Shown: positions 1-5,036 of the stretch, piece by piece
Layout of the letters: the number at the start of each line of letters is the position of its first letter
Numbering within the stretch: the first letter of the stretch is position 1
From: Thermoplasmata archaeon
Lineage (GTDB): Archaea; Thermoplasmatota; Penumbrarchaeia; Penumbrarchaeales; Penumbrarchaeaceae
NCBI GenBank assembly: GCA_023145185.1
Contig: JAGLEG010000469.1
Coordinates: 1-5,036, forward strand
Reading direction: 5' to 3'
DNA: 5,036 nucleotides
Notes under the pieces: model-generated
The model's database searches: none
Told to the model about the DNA's origin: nothing
Seen by the model: only the letters and a program-made list of their open reading frames with translations
Program-made: the position numbers and the translations under genes

Positions 1-875
1 ATCTATTGAGTGACGAATATGCCAATCTGCTAACGGGCAGACATATCACCAGAAAGGTCCTCCCATTGAGGTTCAAAGAATACCTCATTTTCAATGGTAT
101 GGGCCCTGAAAAGTCCTTTAATACCGAAAAAAATGCATCCAGATGTGCCGGGATGTTCAATGAATACCTTGTAAGAGGAGGCTTTCCGGAGATCGTTCTT
201 GACGGCCCGAACCCTGAGATGCCTTCCCAGCTCTTTACGGATATTATTGCAAGGGACATCACTTCAAGGGTCGGGATCCGAAACAGAGAAGCGTTGATGG
301 ACCTGGCCGATTTCCTTGTCAGGAATGTGGGCGGTTTTCTATCTTTCAACAAGATCTCCCGGTATTTCAAGAGCAGGTCAACGCCTGTTTCGGTACCCAC
401 TTTGATAAGTTATTTCGAGATGATGAAGGAGGCCTTCCTTTTTTTTGATGCAACGATATTATCGAAGAATATGAGGGACCGAAAACAGTATCCGAGAAAG
501 ATATACTGTATTGACAATGCATTCCTTTCAGCTTCGGGAATTGGAAGGGGGCAGCAGCTGGAGAATGCCGTTGCGGGAGAGATTATGAGAAGAGGAATAG
601 ACCTGCATTATTGGAGAAGCCTTAGAGGGGACCTTGAGGTGGATTTCATATTGAATATCGGGGGAAAACAACATCCGGTTCAGGTCTGCTCGGATATGAC
701 GGAACTGGCGACATCGCAGAGAGAATATCGAGCATTGGACCGGTCCATGGAGGAAATGGGATTCAAAGAAGGAACGATATTGACGATAAATGAGGAAGGA
801 AGCAGGGAATTGTCGCATGGAATAGTAAGTCTGATACCTGCCTGGAAGTTCTTTTTAAAAGATCTGACAGGATAG
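1..875 (+). CDS. AAA+ ATPase with DUF4143 C-terminal region (COG1373-type), 5' truncated by window edge
   Basis: This is the C-terminal two-thirds of a predicted ATP-binding protein; the true start lies before the window. The frame is open from base 3 (CTA, Leu), and the first residues LLSDEYANLLTGR match the segment after sensor 1 in this family (compare GSNSNLLSSEISTYLTGR in the paralogue at 1115-2383). The TTG at base 6 is therefore an internal Leu codon. Walker A and B are missing only because of the window edge. Visible family marks, counted from base 6, are GGFPE at 58-62, the DUF4143 winged-helix-like middle at about 75-150, and a nuclease-like tail with LEN (E186), EVDF (E211, D213) and VQV (Q226). 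The protein ends with the usual PAWKFFL block. The lysine expected after the last strand of a PD-(D/E)XK core is absent (QVCSD), so nuclease activity is doubtful. The family's cellular role is unknown to me. The family call is firm. Confidence 0.9.
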   Translation, partial: LLSDEYANLLTGRHITRKVLPLRFKEYLIFNGMGPEKSFNTEKNASRCAGMFNEYLVRGGFPEIVLDGPNPEMPSQLFTDIIARDITSRVGIRNREALMDLADFLVRNVGGFLSFNKISRYFKSRSTPVSVPTLISYFEMMKEAFLFFDATILSKNMRDRKQYPRKIYCIDNAFLSASGIGRGQQLENAVAGEIMRRGIDLHYWRSLRGDLEVDFILNIGGKQHPVQVCSDMTELATSQREYRALDRSMEEMGFKEGTILTINEEGSRELSHGIVSLIPAWKFFLKDLTG

Positions 876-940
876 AGGGCGTATTCATGTGAAATATTAT
901 CTTTTGTAAGAGTACTGATACCAATTGAAATGATATTGAT

Positions 941-973
941 GAAGCCCCTTCCGACACGTTTGAAAGGGGCTTC
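941..973. terminator. Hairpin between convergent genes, probable terminator or mRNA 3'-end structure
   Basis: GAAGCCCCTT at 941-950 is the exact reverse complement of AAGGGGCTTC at 964-973, giving a 10-bp perfect stem with a 13-nt loop. It starts 66 nt after the stop of the first ATPase. On the + strand it is followed by TTGGTTCTACTTG, which is T-containing but lacks a real T-run, so this is not a textbook intrinsic terminator. Placement between two converging genes suggests 3'-end formation or transcript protection. The pairing is seen directly; the role is inferred. Confidence 0.5.
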
Positions 974-990
974 TTGGTTCTACTTGTACA

Positions 991-1013
991 CTACTCCTTC
1001 GGGAAAGGAGTAG
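991..1013. terminator. Second, tighter hairpin in the convergent gap
   Basis: CTACTCCTT at 991-999 pairs perfectly with AAGGAGTAG at 1005-1013 across a 5-nt CGGGA loop. It lies 101 nt beyond the stop of the minus-strand ATPase and 17 nt from the first hairpin. No T-run follows on either strand. Together the two stems could limit read-through from both directions. Confidence 0.45.
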
Positions 1014-1114
1014 ATTGCATGCGAAGGATGTATGATAGATACGTCGATCGCCGGGTCGCCGCGATATTACGCCCCCCTGATATCCGTTCCACAATTCGAT
1101 ATGATCCTTACAGG

Positions 1115-2383
1115 TCATTCAAGGGGCCCATTATCAAGAGCCCATTTCCAGGCGGGGGCCACATCTATTCTGAGGCCATCCTCGGTCAGTATATCCTCCT
1201 CATCGAAGGTTATGATCAAACCCCTGACAAGTCCATACGACCTCATCGCATCCAGCAATCCATCGATCTCCTTTTTCCTTGTCTGTGGGTTGGAAAGGCT
1301 CTCCGTAACCTGTATCGCAAAGGCGATCTTCAATCCCTCTTTGATAACAAAATCGCATTCTCTCTTTTCCAGGTGGAAGTAGATCTCATCGTAATTTCCT
1401 TTCAATACCGTATACACAAAATTCTCCAGCCTTCTTCCCCGATTCTCGCTGAAGTTCAGCGCTACGCTTTTCAGGAACCCGATGTCCCCCGCATACACCT
1501 TTGAAGGAACACTTTTCTGCTTTTTTATTGAATATGAGAAACGATGGACGAGATCTATCAGGTACGATCCTCTCAGATATTCCAGGTAATTCTTGATCGT
1601 GCTCAGACTTTTCAAACCCGTTATCGATCTCAAGGTAGAGTACGATAATTGGGATGTGGAGTTGGTGATACAGAACAGGGAGAGATCCTTGAGCTCCTTT
1701 ACCTCTCGTATCCCATTTCGAACCGCAATGTCCTTGATCAGGATATCGTTGAAATAGAGCCGGGAAAGGGTAAGATCGCCCGATATAAGGACCTCTGGAA
1801 ACCCACCTGATCCCAGGTACTGCATGAAACTTTTGATCACTGCCCCACGTTCCACCGTTGAAAGGTCCCTGGAACTTTCAGGTAGATTCTCTTCAAGTTT
1901 CAGTTTCTCCCGAAATGAGAAAGTTGAGAGGTCAATTACCCTGTTCCTTCCGGTTAGATATGTTGATATCTCGGAGCTTAGCAGGTTGGAGTTCGAACCC
2001 GTGACGTATACCTTGTATCCCCTCTCAAAAAGGTTATTGACCCATCGATGCCAGCCATCAACATTCTGAACTTCATCAAGAAGGAAGGTCACATCTTTTC
2101 CGATCAGCTCCGATACGATCTCCTCGATCATCTGATAATCACCGGTACTAAAATCTACGAACCTTATATCATCGAAATTGATCAATACGGGATCATTATC
2201 GATCCTGTCGGATATCAATCTAAGCAGGGAGCTTTTTCCACATCTCCTGATCCCGGAGATCACCACTATCTCCCTTCCTTCCAAAAATGGAGTGAGGTCC
2301 AGATCTCTATCGATCAGGTCTGCGTTTCTTTTCAGGAACTCCTGCTGATCCATCAATACCTGTCGGAGGACATTCCTGTTCAT
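1115..2383 (-). CDS. AAA+ ATPase with DUF4143 and nuclease-like C-terminus (COG1373-type)
   Basis: This is a complete 422-residue predicted cytosolic ATPase, a usual length for the family. The Walker A loop is GIRRCGKSS (44-52; K50, S51), Walker B is VTFLLDEVQ (98-106; D103, E104), sensor 1 is VYVTGSNS (125-132), and LTGR ends at R146, a candidate arginine finger. The DUF4143 region follows from about 150, with GGFPE at 193-197. The tail has the restriction-endonuclease-like order E320, E342/D344, then IQV (357-359), but TES replaces the expected lysine, so catalysis is uncertain. It ends with APAWKWAL. The ATG at 2383 is supported by a TATA-like element about 27 nt upstream and the lack of any Shine-Dalgarno site, which suggests a leaderless mRNA. 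The 15-bp palindrome at 2418-2432 may regulate it. It is a paralogue of the truncated ATPase at 1-875, lying tail to tail with it. The biological role of the family is not established. Confidence 0.95.
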   Translation of the reverse strand: MNRNVLRQVLMDQQEFLKRNADLIDRDLDLTPFLEGREIVVISGIRRCGKSSLLRLISDRIDNDPVLINFDDIRFVDFSTGDYQMIEEIVSELIGKDVTFLLDEVQNVDGWHRWVNNLFERGYKVYVTGSNSNLLSSEISTYLTGRNRVIDLSTFSFREKLKLEENLPESSRDLSTVERGAVIKSFMQYLGSGGFPEVLISGDLTLSRLYFNDILIKDIAVRNGIREVKELKDLSLFCITNSTSQLSYSTLRSITGLKSLSTIKNYLEYLRGSYLIDLVHRFSYSIKKQKSVPSKVYAGDIGFLKSVALNFSENRGRRLENFVYTVLKGNYDEIYFHLEKRECDFVIKEGLKIAFAIQVTESLSNPQTRKKEIDGLLDAMRSYGLVRGLIITFDEEDILTEDGLRIDVAPAWKWALDNGPLE

Positions 2384-2406
2384 ATCTGATATGATAGGTA
2401 CTGCTC

Positions 2407-2414
2407 TTTATTAA
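2407..2414 (-). promoter_or_regulatory. TATA box of the ATPase gene (leaderless promoter)
   Basis: On the minus strand this reads TTAATAAA and is centred about 27 nt before the ATG at 2383, the spacing expected of an archaeal TATA box for a transcript starting at the start codon. The purine-rich CGAAAGG just upstream is a plausible BRE. The same element is also 27 nt from an ATG at 2437 on the + strand, so bidirectional firing is possible, though the + side lacks a good BRE. Confidence 0.6.
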
Positions 2415-2417
2415 CCT

Positions 2418-2432
2418 TTCGTTACTAACGAA
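2418..2432. promoter_or_regulatory. Perfect 15-bp palindrome, candidate operator at the ATPase promoter
   Basis: TTCGTTA-C-TAACGAA is a perfect inverted repeat around C2425. It lies directly beside the BRE/TATA of the minus-strand ATPase, 35 nt before its start codon. Such a site could bind a dimeric regulator that blocks or recruits TFB/TBP. The symmetry is seen in the sequence; the function is inferred and no binding protein can be named. Confidence 0.5.
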
Positions 2433-2712
2433 CGATATGGGTCAATACGTTTCATTACCATCGGGCCCCCTATTCATTCCATCTATCATGTGTGGGTCAA
2501 AGGAGTATATAATGGGCTATAATTTCAAAATAATAGAAAGAGCACAAAGAAACACCTCTCTGGATATCAATAGAAAGGGTTTTTCAGTTCAAACCCATCC
2601 TGAAGTATGCCGTAGTGATAGGGTGAAGTTGAAAGGGTGCCTCGGACCCTATGTGAACAACATACCAGGAACACGATCTATTCTTCATTCAAACAATGAG
2701 TTCCGGTCAAGT

Positions 2713-2735
2713 AAATTGATCCCTGAGATCAATTT
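2713..2735. repeat. Isolated perfect hairpin in the intergenic region
   Basis: AAATTGATC at 2713-2721 pairs exactly with GATCAATTT at 2727-2735 over a CCTGA loop. It is followed by CTTTAAAC on the + strand. It could be a terminator-like structure or a protein-binding inverted repeat. Nothing nearby settles its role. Confidence 0.4.
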
Positions 2736-2791
2736 CTTTAAACAATCTCCTCAGCTCCTGACCTCCATCCCAACTTTGATAGATTCATCAG

Positions 2792-2842
2792 GATCTTGGC
2801 CTCTCAATGTTGGGAGAAGCCTAACTTTGACGCTCATCTATA
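2792..2842 (+). repeat. Direct repeat copy 1 (51 bp, 75-bp period)
   Basis: This unit matches 2867-2917 at 45 of 51 positions without gaps. The inner 39 bp (2804-2842 against 2879-2917) differ at only three sites, all transitions. It contains TCAATGTTGGGAG followed by the motif GCCTAACTTTGAC at 2819-2831, which recurs three more times up to 2961. Confidence 0.75.
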
Positions 2843-2866
2843 TCACAACATTGACATACCGAACAT

Positions 2867-2917
2867 GATCTGAGCCTGTCAATGTTGGGAGAGGCCTAAC
2901 TTTGGCACTCATCTATA
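2867..2917 (+). repeat. Direct repeat copy 2 (51 bp)
   Basis: This is the second copy of the unit at 2792-2842, shifted by 75 bp. Its TGTCAATGTTG (2877-2887) pairs perfectly with CAACATTGACA (2846-2856) in the spacer, and its GCCTAACTTTGGC (2894-2906) forms the left arm of the hairpin ending at 2937. The copies are therefore tied to stem-loop structures rather than being simple tandem repeats. Confidence 0.75.
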
Positions 2918-2937
2918 CTTATATGCCAAAGTTAGGC
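2894..2937 (-). terminator. Long hairpin just after the HEAT-like gene, probable terminator region
   Basis: The 14-bp arms at 2894-2907 (GCCTAACTTTGGCA) and 2924-2937 are perfect reverse complements around a 16-nt A/T-rich loop. The structure begins 5 nt after the stop codon of the minus-strand HEAT-like gene, where a 3'-end signal would sit. No T-run follows on that strand. An equally fair reading is a pair of inverted termini of a small decayed mobile element. Confidence 0.5.
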
Positions 2938-2962
2938 TGTATTCATATGTCACAGTTAGGCT
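2938..2962 (-). repeat. Fourth copy of the GCCTAACT motif, overlapping the HEAT-like gene's stop codon
   Basis: On the minus strand AGCCTAACTGTGAC (2962-2949) and the following bases match the adjacent downstream stretch beginning at 2938 at 20 of 25 positions, with a 24-bp period. The stop codon (2943-2945) and the last residues EPNCDI of the HEAT-like protein are encoded inside it, so the repeat has either spread into or arisen from the 3' end of the gene. Confidence 0.6.
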
Positions 2963-3860
2963 CCAGCTCCTCTCTCTTCCCGATCTCGTAGAGGATCTGT
3001 TCTGCAACCCTTGCCACCTCACCGTGCAACGATCTGGACATCTCTTCAAAGAGAGGGACGTGCACAAGATAGATGTTCTCGTCCAGGATCAGGTCCTCCT
3101 CAAGAAGGAAGCAGAATGCCCTGAGCCCCTCGGCCTGTACGTGATCGATGGGGTCGAAGATCGCCTTCATCAGGAGGCTCATGCAGTTCGGAATGTGTTC
3201 AAGCATATCCGAATCCTTCTCCAACATCATCCTCAGACAGAACACGGCGTTTCCCCTCACCCCCTCATGTTTATCCCGGGTCAACTCCACGATCTTATCC
3301 AGTATGGGGGGTACGACAAAGTCCTTCACATTGAGATGGTCTAACGCGCATCCCAGGATATAGAGGGTATTGGCCCTGACCATGTCAAGGGTATCTCTGC
3401 GGATCTGGTTCCCCCTGGTACGTCCCTTCCTATCATCCGGTCCAAACAGGGGGGCCGACACTATCATCCCCCCATCCTTCTTCATGAACTTCCTGGTGAA
3501 GGTCCCGGTTCTATCGACGTGGAGAATGTGAATGATAGTTGACGTGGTGGAGAGAACCAGGGACGGGTCGTCCTCCAGCATCAACATATGCAGCATTGCG
3601 ATCACCCGACCCTCTGAAAGCTTCTTCAACTTCTTCTCCTCGACCAGCTTATCGATCGCCCCCAAGAAGCGGTCAATTGAACGGCGGCTGTTCGGGTCGT
3701 AATACTTCAATGCCAGCTCCAACTCGGACCCTCCCTTCCTGGGTGTCTTGGAATCCCTTCCCCCAAGGAGGATGTGTCTGGATATCACGCGCGGGATCGG
3801 TATGCGGTTCCAGTGAATGGTTTCAAAGGGAACGCCTATGGGATAGTTCATTAGTCTCAT
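2943..3860 (-). CDS. HEAT/ARM-like helical-repeat protein of unknown function
   Basis: This is a predicted 305-residue soluble protein built mostly of amphipathic helices, with no signal peptide or membrane segment visible. The C-terminal half shows spaced helix pairs typical of HEAT or ARM solenoids: about 157-177 (RANTLYILGCALDHL), 183-216 (DKHEGVRGNAVFCLRMML), 223-256 (DHVQAEGLRAFCFLLEE) and 268-297 (LHGEVARVAEQILYEIG). The recurrent D-x-VR/Q-x-A-L pattern supports this. Residues about 45-115 are also helical. Such solenoids serve as protein-binding scaffolds; no catalytic motif is seen and the partner is unknown. The frame is open to a GTG at 3899 (318 aa), but I prefer the ATG at 3860 because TTAATTA is centred 26 nt upstream, fitting a leaderless start; ATG 3851 is also possible. 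It lies downstream of and parallel to the HTH-CBS gene, possibly in one transcript. Its last codons lie in a repeat. Confidence 0.8.
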   Translation of the reverse strand: MRLMNYPIGVPFETIHWNRIPIPRVISRHILLGGRDSKTPRKGGSELELALKYYDPNSRRSIDRFLGAIDKLVEEKKLKKLSEGRVIAMLHMLMLEDDPSLVLSTTSTIIHILHVDRTGTFTRKFMKKDGGMIVSAPLFGPDDRKGRTRGNQIRRDTLDMVRANTLYILGCALDHLNVKDFVVPPILDKIVELTRDKHEGVRGNAVFCLRMMLEKDSDMLEHIPNCMSLLMKAIFDPIDHVQAEGLRAFCFLLEEDLILDENIYLVHVPLFEEMSRSLHGEVARVAEQILYEIGKREELEPNCDI

Positions 3861-3882
3861 GTTTGACAATATGCGAGGAAAG

Positions 3883-3889
3883 TAATTAA
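3883..3889 (-). promoter_or_regulatory. Candidate TATA box for the HEAT-like gene
   Basis: The element reads TTAATTA on the minus strand and is centred 26 nt before the ATG at 3860. A second A/T block, TAATATAATA on the minus strand (3911-3920), overlaps the stop of the upstream gene and would give a leader of roughly 30 nt. The gene may thus have its own promoter as well as read-through from the regulator gene. Confidence 0.4.
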
Positions 3890-3917
3890 GCAATATCACG
3901 TTATGAACGTTATTATA

Positions 3918-4475
3918 TTAGTTTACAAAGTCATTTCTGATAAGGTCCGTCCTTGTGATTATCCCCACGATACTGCCGTTCTCCACAACAAGCACCGCGC
4001 TGAACGCCTTCAGGAGGTCCAACACACTCTCTGTTGAGGTTGATGAGGGTATCGTGGGAAGGGCCTCGCCCATTGCGTCCATTACCCTCAACTCCTTCTT
4101 CTTCGTGTCATGAATGGCCAGCAGAATGGATGATTCGGAGATCGTGCCAACAGGCCGCCCATCCTTCAACACTGGGGCCTGGGAATATCCTTTTTCCATC
4201 AACACGTTAACAGCTTCATCAAGTGGATCATCCGGTGAAAATGATACAAGGCCTGGATTCATGATCTCAAAAGCCTTTCTACGGGTATCGTCCCTTTTTC
4301 TGAACAGGGCGTCATTCAGCTCCTTCATTACCTTGTAGGATGGGTCCACAATGCCGGACTCTATCTTGGCTATCATCGACTGACTGACACCCGACAGCTT
4401 TGCCAGATGGTTCTGGGTGATCTCCGCTTTTCTCCTGGCACTTTTAAGCCTCTCCGGACCGATCTCCATACCCAT
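3918..4475 (-). CDS. XRE-type HTH transcriptional regulator with two C-terminal CBS domains (COG3620-type)
   Basis: This is a 185-residue predicted DNA-binding regulator. The N-terminal Cro/CI-type helix-turn-helix spans about residues 5-57, with positioning helix TQNHLAKLSG and recognition helix SQSMIAKIESG followed by the common DPS turn. Two CBS motifs follow: about 74-119 (SPDDPLDEAVNVLMEKGY to GTISESSIL) and 129-182 (ending GIITRTDLI, whose T and D are typical ribose/phosphate contacts). Paired CBS domains usually bind adenine nucleotides or related ligands, so DNA binding may respond to energy state; the ligand here is unknown. The frame extends to ATG 4535, but the extra residues (MHLIIIIECNILIVIF) look like translated A/T-rich promoter, and that start would abut the divergent gene. 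ATG 4475 or 4469 is more likely. Direct repeats in the upstream region suggest possible autoregulation. Confidence 0.92.
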   Translation of the reverse strand: MGMEIGPERLKSARRKAEITQNHLAKLSGVSQSMIAKIESGIVDPSYKVMKELNDALFRKRDDTRRKAFEIMNPGLVSFSPDDPLDEAVNVLMEKGYSQAPVLKDGRPVGTISESSILLAIHDTKKKELRVMDAMGEALPTIPSSTSTESVLDLLKAFSAVLVVENGSIVGIITRTDLIRNDFVN

Positions 4476-4536
4476 GGACCCATATTGGAATATTACTATA
4501 AGAATATTACACTCAATAATAATTATTAAGTGCATA
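4476..4536. promoter_or_regulatory. Divergent promoter region with direct repeats and an A/T-rich palindrome
   Basis: This 61-bp gap separates the HTH-CBS gene (-) from the zinc-ribbon gene (+). GAATATTAC occurs twice, at 4488-4496 and 4502-4510, a 14-bp period, and each copy contains the self-complementary AATATT. TAATAATTATTA at 4517-4528 is a perfect 12-bp palindrome. On the minus strand CTTATAGTA (4502-4494) lies 23 nt from ATG 4475 and 29 nt from ATG 4469, a plausible TATA box. On the + strand the A/T blocks at 4503-4509 and 4518-4527 could serve ATG 4537 or ATG 4552. The repeats are candidate binding sites for the adjacent regulator; this is inference. Confidence 0.5.
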
Positions 4537-5036
4537 ATGGATGCTCAATGGATGTATGAAAAGAGAACCGCGGAAGAGGAGAATAGATGGAAGTACGGGA
4601 TGGTGAATGGTCTACTACACGTGGAAGAGTTCAAGATGATGGATGTGAAGATCTGTGAGACCTGTTATTTCCCATATGGGGAGATGGTCGATGGAGGGAC
4701 CATGAACTCTTTCCATCAAAGATGCAGCTGCCCATCCAACGGACCCGATGAAGAAAGATGGCCCAGGCATGACTATAACGAGATCATCAGGATCTGTGAC
4801 TGCTGTGGTGCGGAACCTCTTATCAGTGGAAGCAGATGGTCCGTCTGGTTCTGCGAGAAATGTAAATGGGAGATTCTCAACAGGAATCACGAAATGGGCA
4901 TATTCCTGGTTCCGATCGGAAGACATTCCATAATGAACATGTTGATGCTGTCGTTTGAAGAGGCCGAGGAGAGAAAGAAGAGGGTTGCTTTCATCAAGGA
5001 GGTCAATGGGCTGTTCAGCAGGATGGATATCCTTCT
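4537..5036 (+). CDS. Cysteine-rich, probable zinc-ribbon protein of unknown function, 3' truncated by window edge
   Basis: An uninterrupted frame runs from ATG 4537 to the window end (166 codons so far, no stop). Its two best marks are paired cysteine knuckles: CETC (C40, C43) with HQRCSC (H60, C63, C65), and CDCC (C87, C90) with CEKC (C106, C109). The second set, C-x2-C, 15 residues, C-x2-C, is a classic zinc-ribbon layout; the first set may hold another zinc. A charged helical stretch (EEAEERKKRVAFIKEV, 141-156) follows. ATG 4552 is an alternative start. The cysteine spacing and codon use argue that this strand, not the opposite frames, is coding. I do not recognise the family. Divergent pairing with the HTH-CBS regulator suggests shared control. 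A role in nucleic-acid or protein binding is possible but not shown. Confidence 0.75.
   Translation, partial: MDAQWMYEKRTAEEENRWKYGMVNGLLHVEEFKMMDVKICETCYFPYGEMVDGGTMNSFHQRCSCPSNGPDEERWPRHDYNEIIRICDCCGAEPLISGSRWSVWFCEKCKWEILNRNHEMGIFLVPIGRHSIMNMLMLSFEEAEERKKRVAFIKEVNGLFSRMDIL

Larger units (their letters stand above)
2384..2942. other. Intergenic region without a convincing gene
   Basis: This 559-bp gap lies between the promoter of the ATPase and the stop of the HEAT-like gene. It holds the ATPase promoter and palindrome, a hairpin at 2713-2735 and a repeat nest from 2792. A + strand frame runs from ATG 2437 to TGA 2868 (143 codons), with an in-frame ATG at 2512 preceded by AAAGGAG six bases upstream. 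Its product is rich in Ser, Pro and Thr, shows no motif I recognise, and its end is made of repeat sequence, so I do not call it a gene. The AGTATATAATG stretch could equally be a TATA box for a non-coding transcript starting near 2535. Confidence 0.5.

Noticed and set aside
6..8. TTG at base 6 as a start codon of the first ATPase
   Set aside because: The frame is open to the window edge, and the residues here match the middle of the family's AAA+ domain, so the gene is truncated by the window.
974..1504. 176-codon + strand open frame over the convergent gap and the ATPase 3' end
   Set aside because: Most of it is antisense to the well-supported DUF4143 ATPase, the first part runs through a hairpin, and the product shows no domain.
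2048..2389. 113-codon + strand open frame antisense to the ATPase Walker region
   Set aside because: The opposite strand encodes clear Walker A, Walker B and sensor 1 motifs, so this is a shadow frame.
2792..2962. CRISPR array
   Set aside because: Only two long direct copies exist, the spacing includes complementary sequence rather than unique spacers, and motif copies occur in both orientations.
3024..3344. + strand frames antisense to the HEAT-like gene (also 3148-3363 and 3539-3889)
   Set aside because: The minus frame is longer, shows repeated helix patterns and has a promoter; the + frames have no motif and biased composition typical of antisense reading.
4476..4535. N-terminal extension of the HTH-CBS protein to ATG 4535
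   Set aside because: The added residues are a translation of an A/T-rich promoter with repeats, are not expected in the family, and would leave no room for the divergent promoter.
4615..4926. 103-codon minus-strand frame opposite the zinc-ribbon gene (and 4748-4933 on +)
   Set aside because: The + frame from 4537 has patterned C-x2-C pairs and continues over the full region; these frames show no motif.

Overview
The window looks archaeal. It encodes two COG1373-type AAA+ ATPases with DUF4143 tails, a helix-turn-helix protein with paired CBS domains of the COG3620 type, and a HEAT-like repeat protein. A/T-rich elements sit about 26-28 nt upstream of several start codons and there are no clear Shine-Dalgarno sites there, as expected for leaderless archaeal mRNAs. 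Mid-range GC and heavy AGA/AGG arginine use would fit a Thermoplasmatota-like or other euryarchaeal genome. This placement is an inference; no rRNA or other marker gene is present.

Layout. Positions 1-875 (+) hold the 3' two-thirds of a DUF4143-type ATPase whose AAA+ core lies before the window. Positions 876-1114 are a convergent gap with two perfect hairpins, probably a shared terminator region. Positions 1115-2383 (-) hold a complete paralogue of the first ATPase, so the two paralogues lie tail to tail. Positions 2384-2942 have no convincing gene. This gap carries the ATPase promoter, with a perfect 15-bp palindrome beside its TATA box, an isolated hairpin at 2713-2735, and a compact nest of direct and inverted repeats (2792-2962) that runs into the last codons of the next gene. 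Positions 2943-3860 (-) encode a HEAT/ARM-like helical-repeat protein. Positions 3918-4475 (-) encode the HTH-CBS regulator, in the same direction and just upstream of the HEAT gene. After a 61-bp A/T-rich divergent promoter region, an open frame from 4537 (+) to the right edge encodes a cysteine-rich, probably zinc-binding protein of unknown function.

How the parts may work together. The HTH-CBS regulator and HEAT protein may be co-transcribed. The regulator shares a short promoter region with the zinc-ribbon gene and could control both itself and that neighbour. The two ATPases belong to a poorly understood family often present in several copies in archaeal genomes, and I see no functional link between them and the other genes. 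The least explained parts are the repeat nest, the palindromic site at the ATPase promoter and the unrecognised zinc protein.
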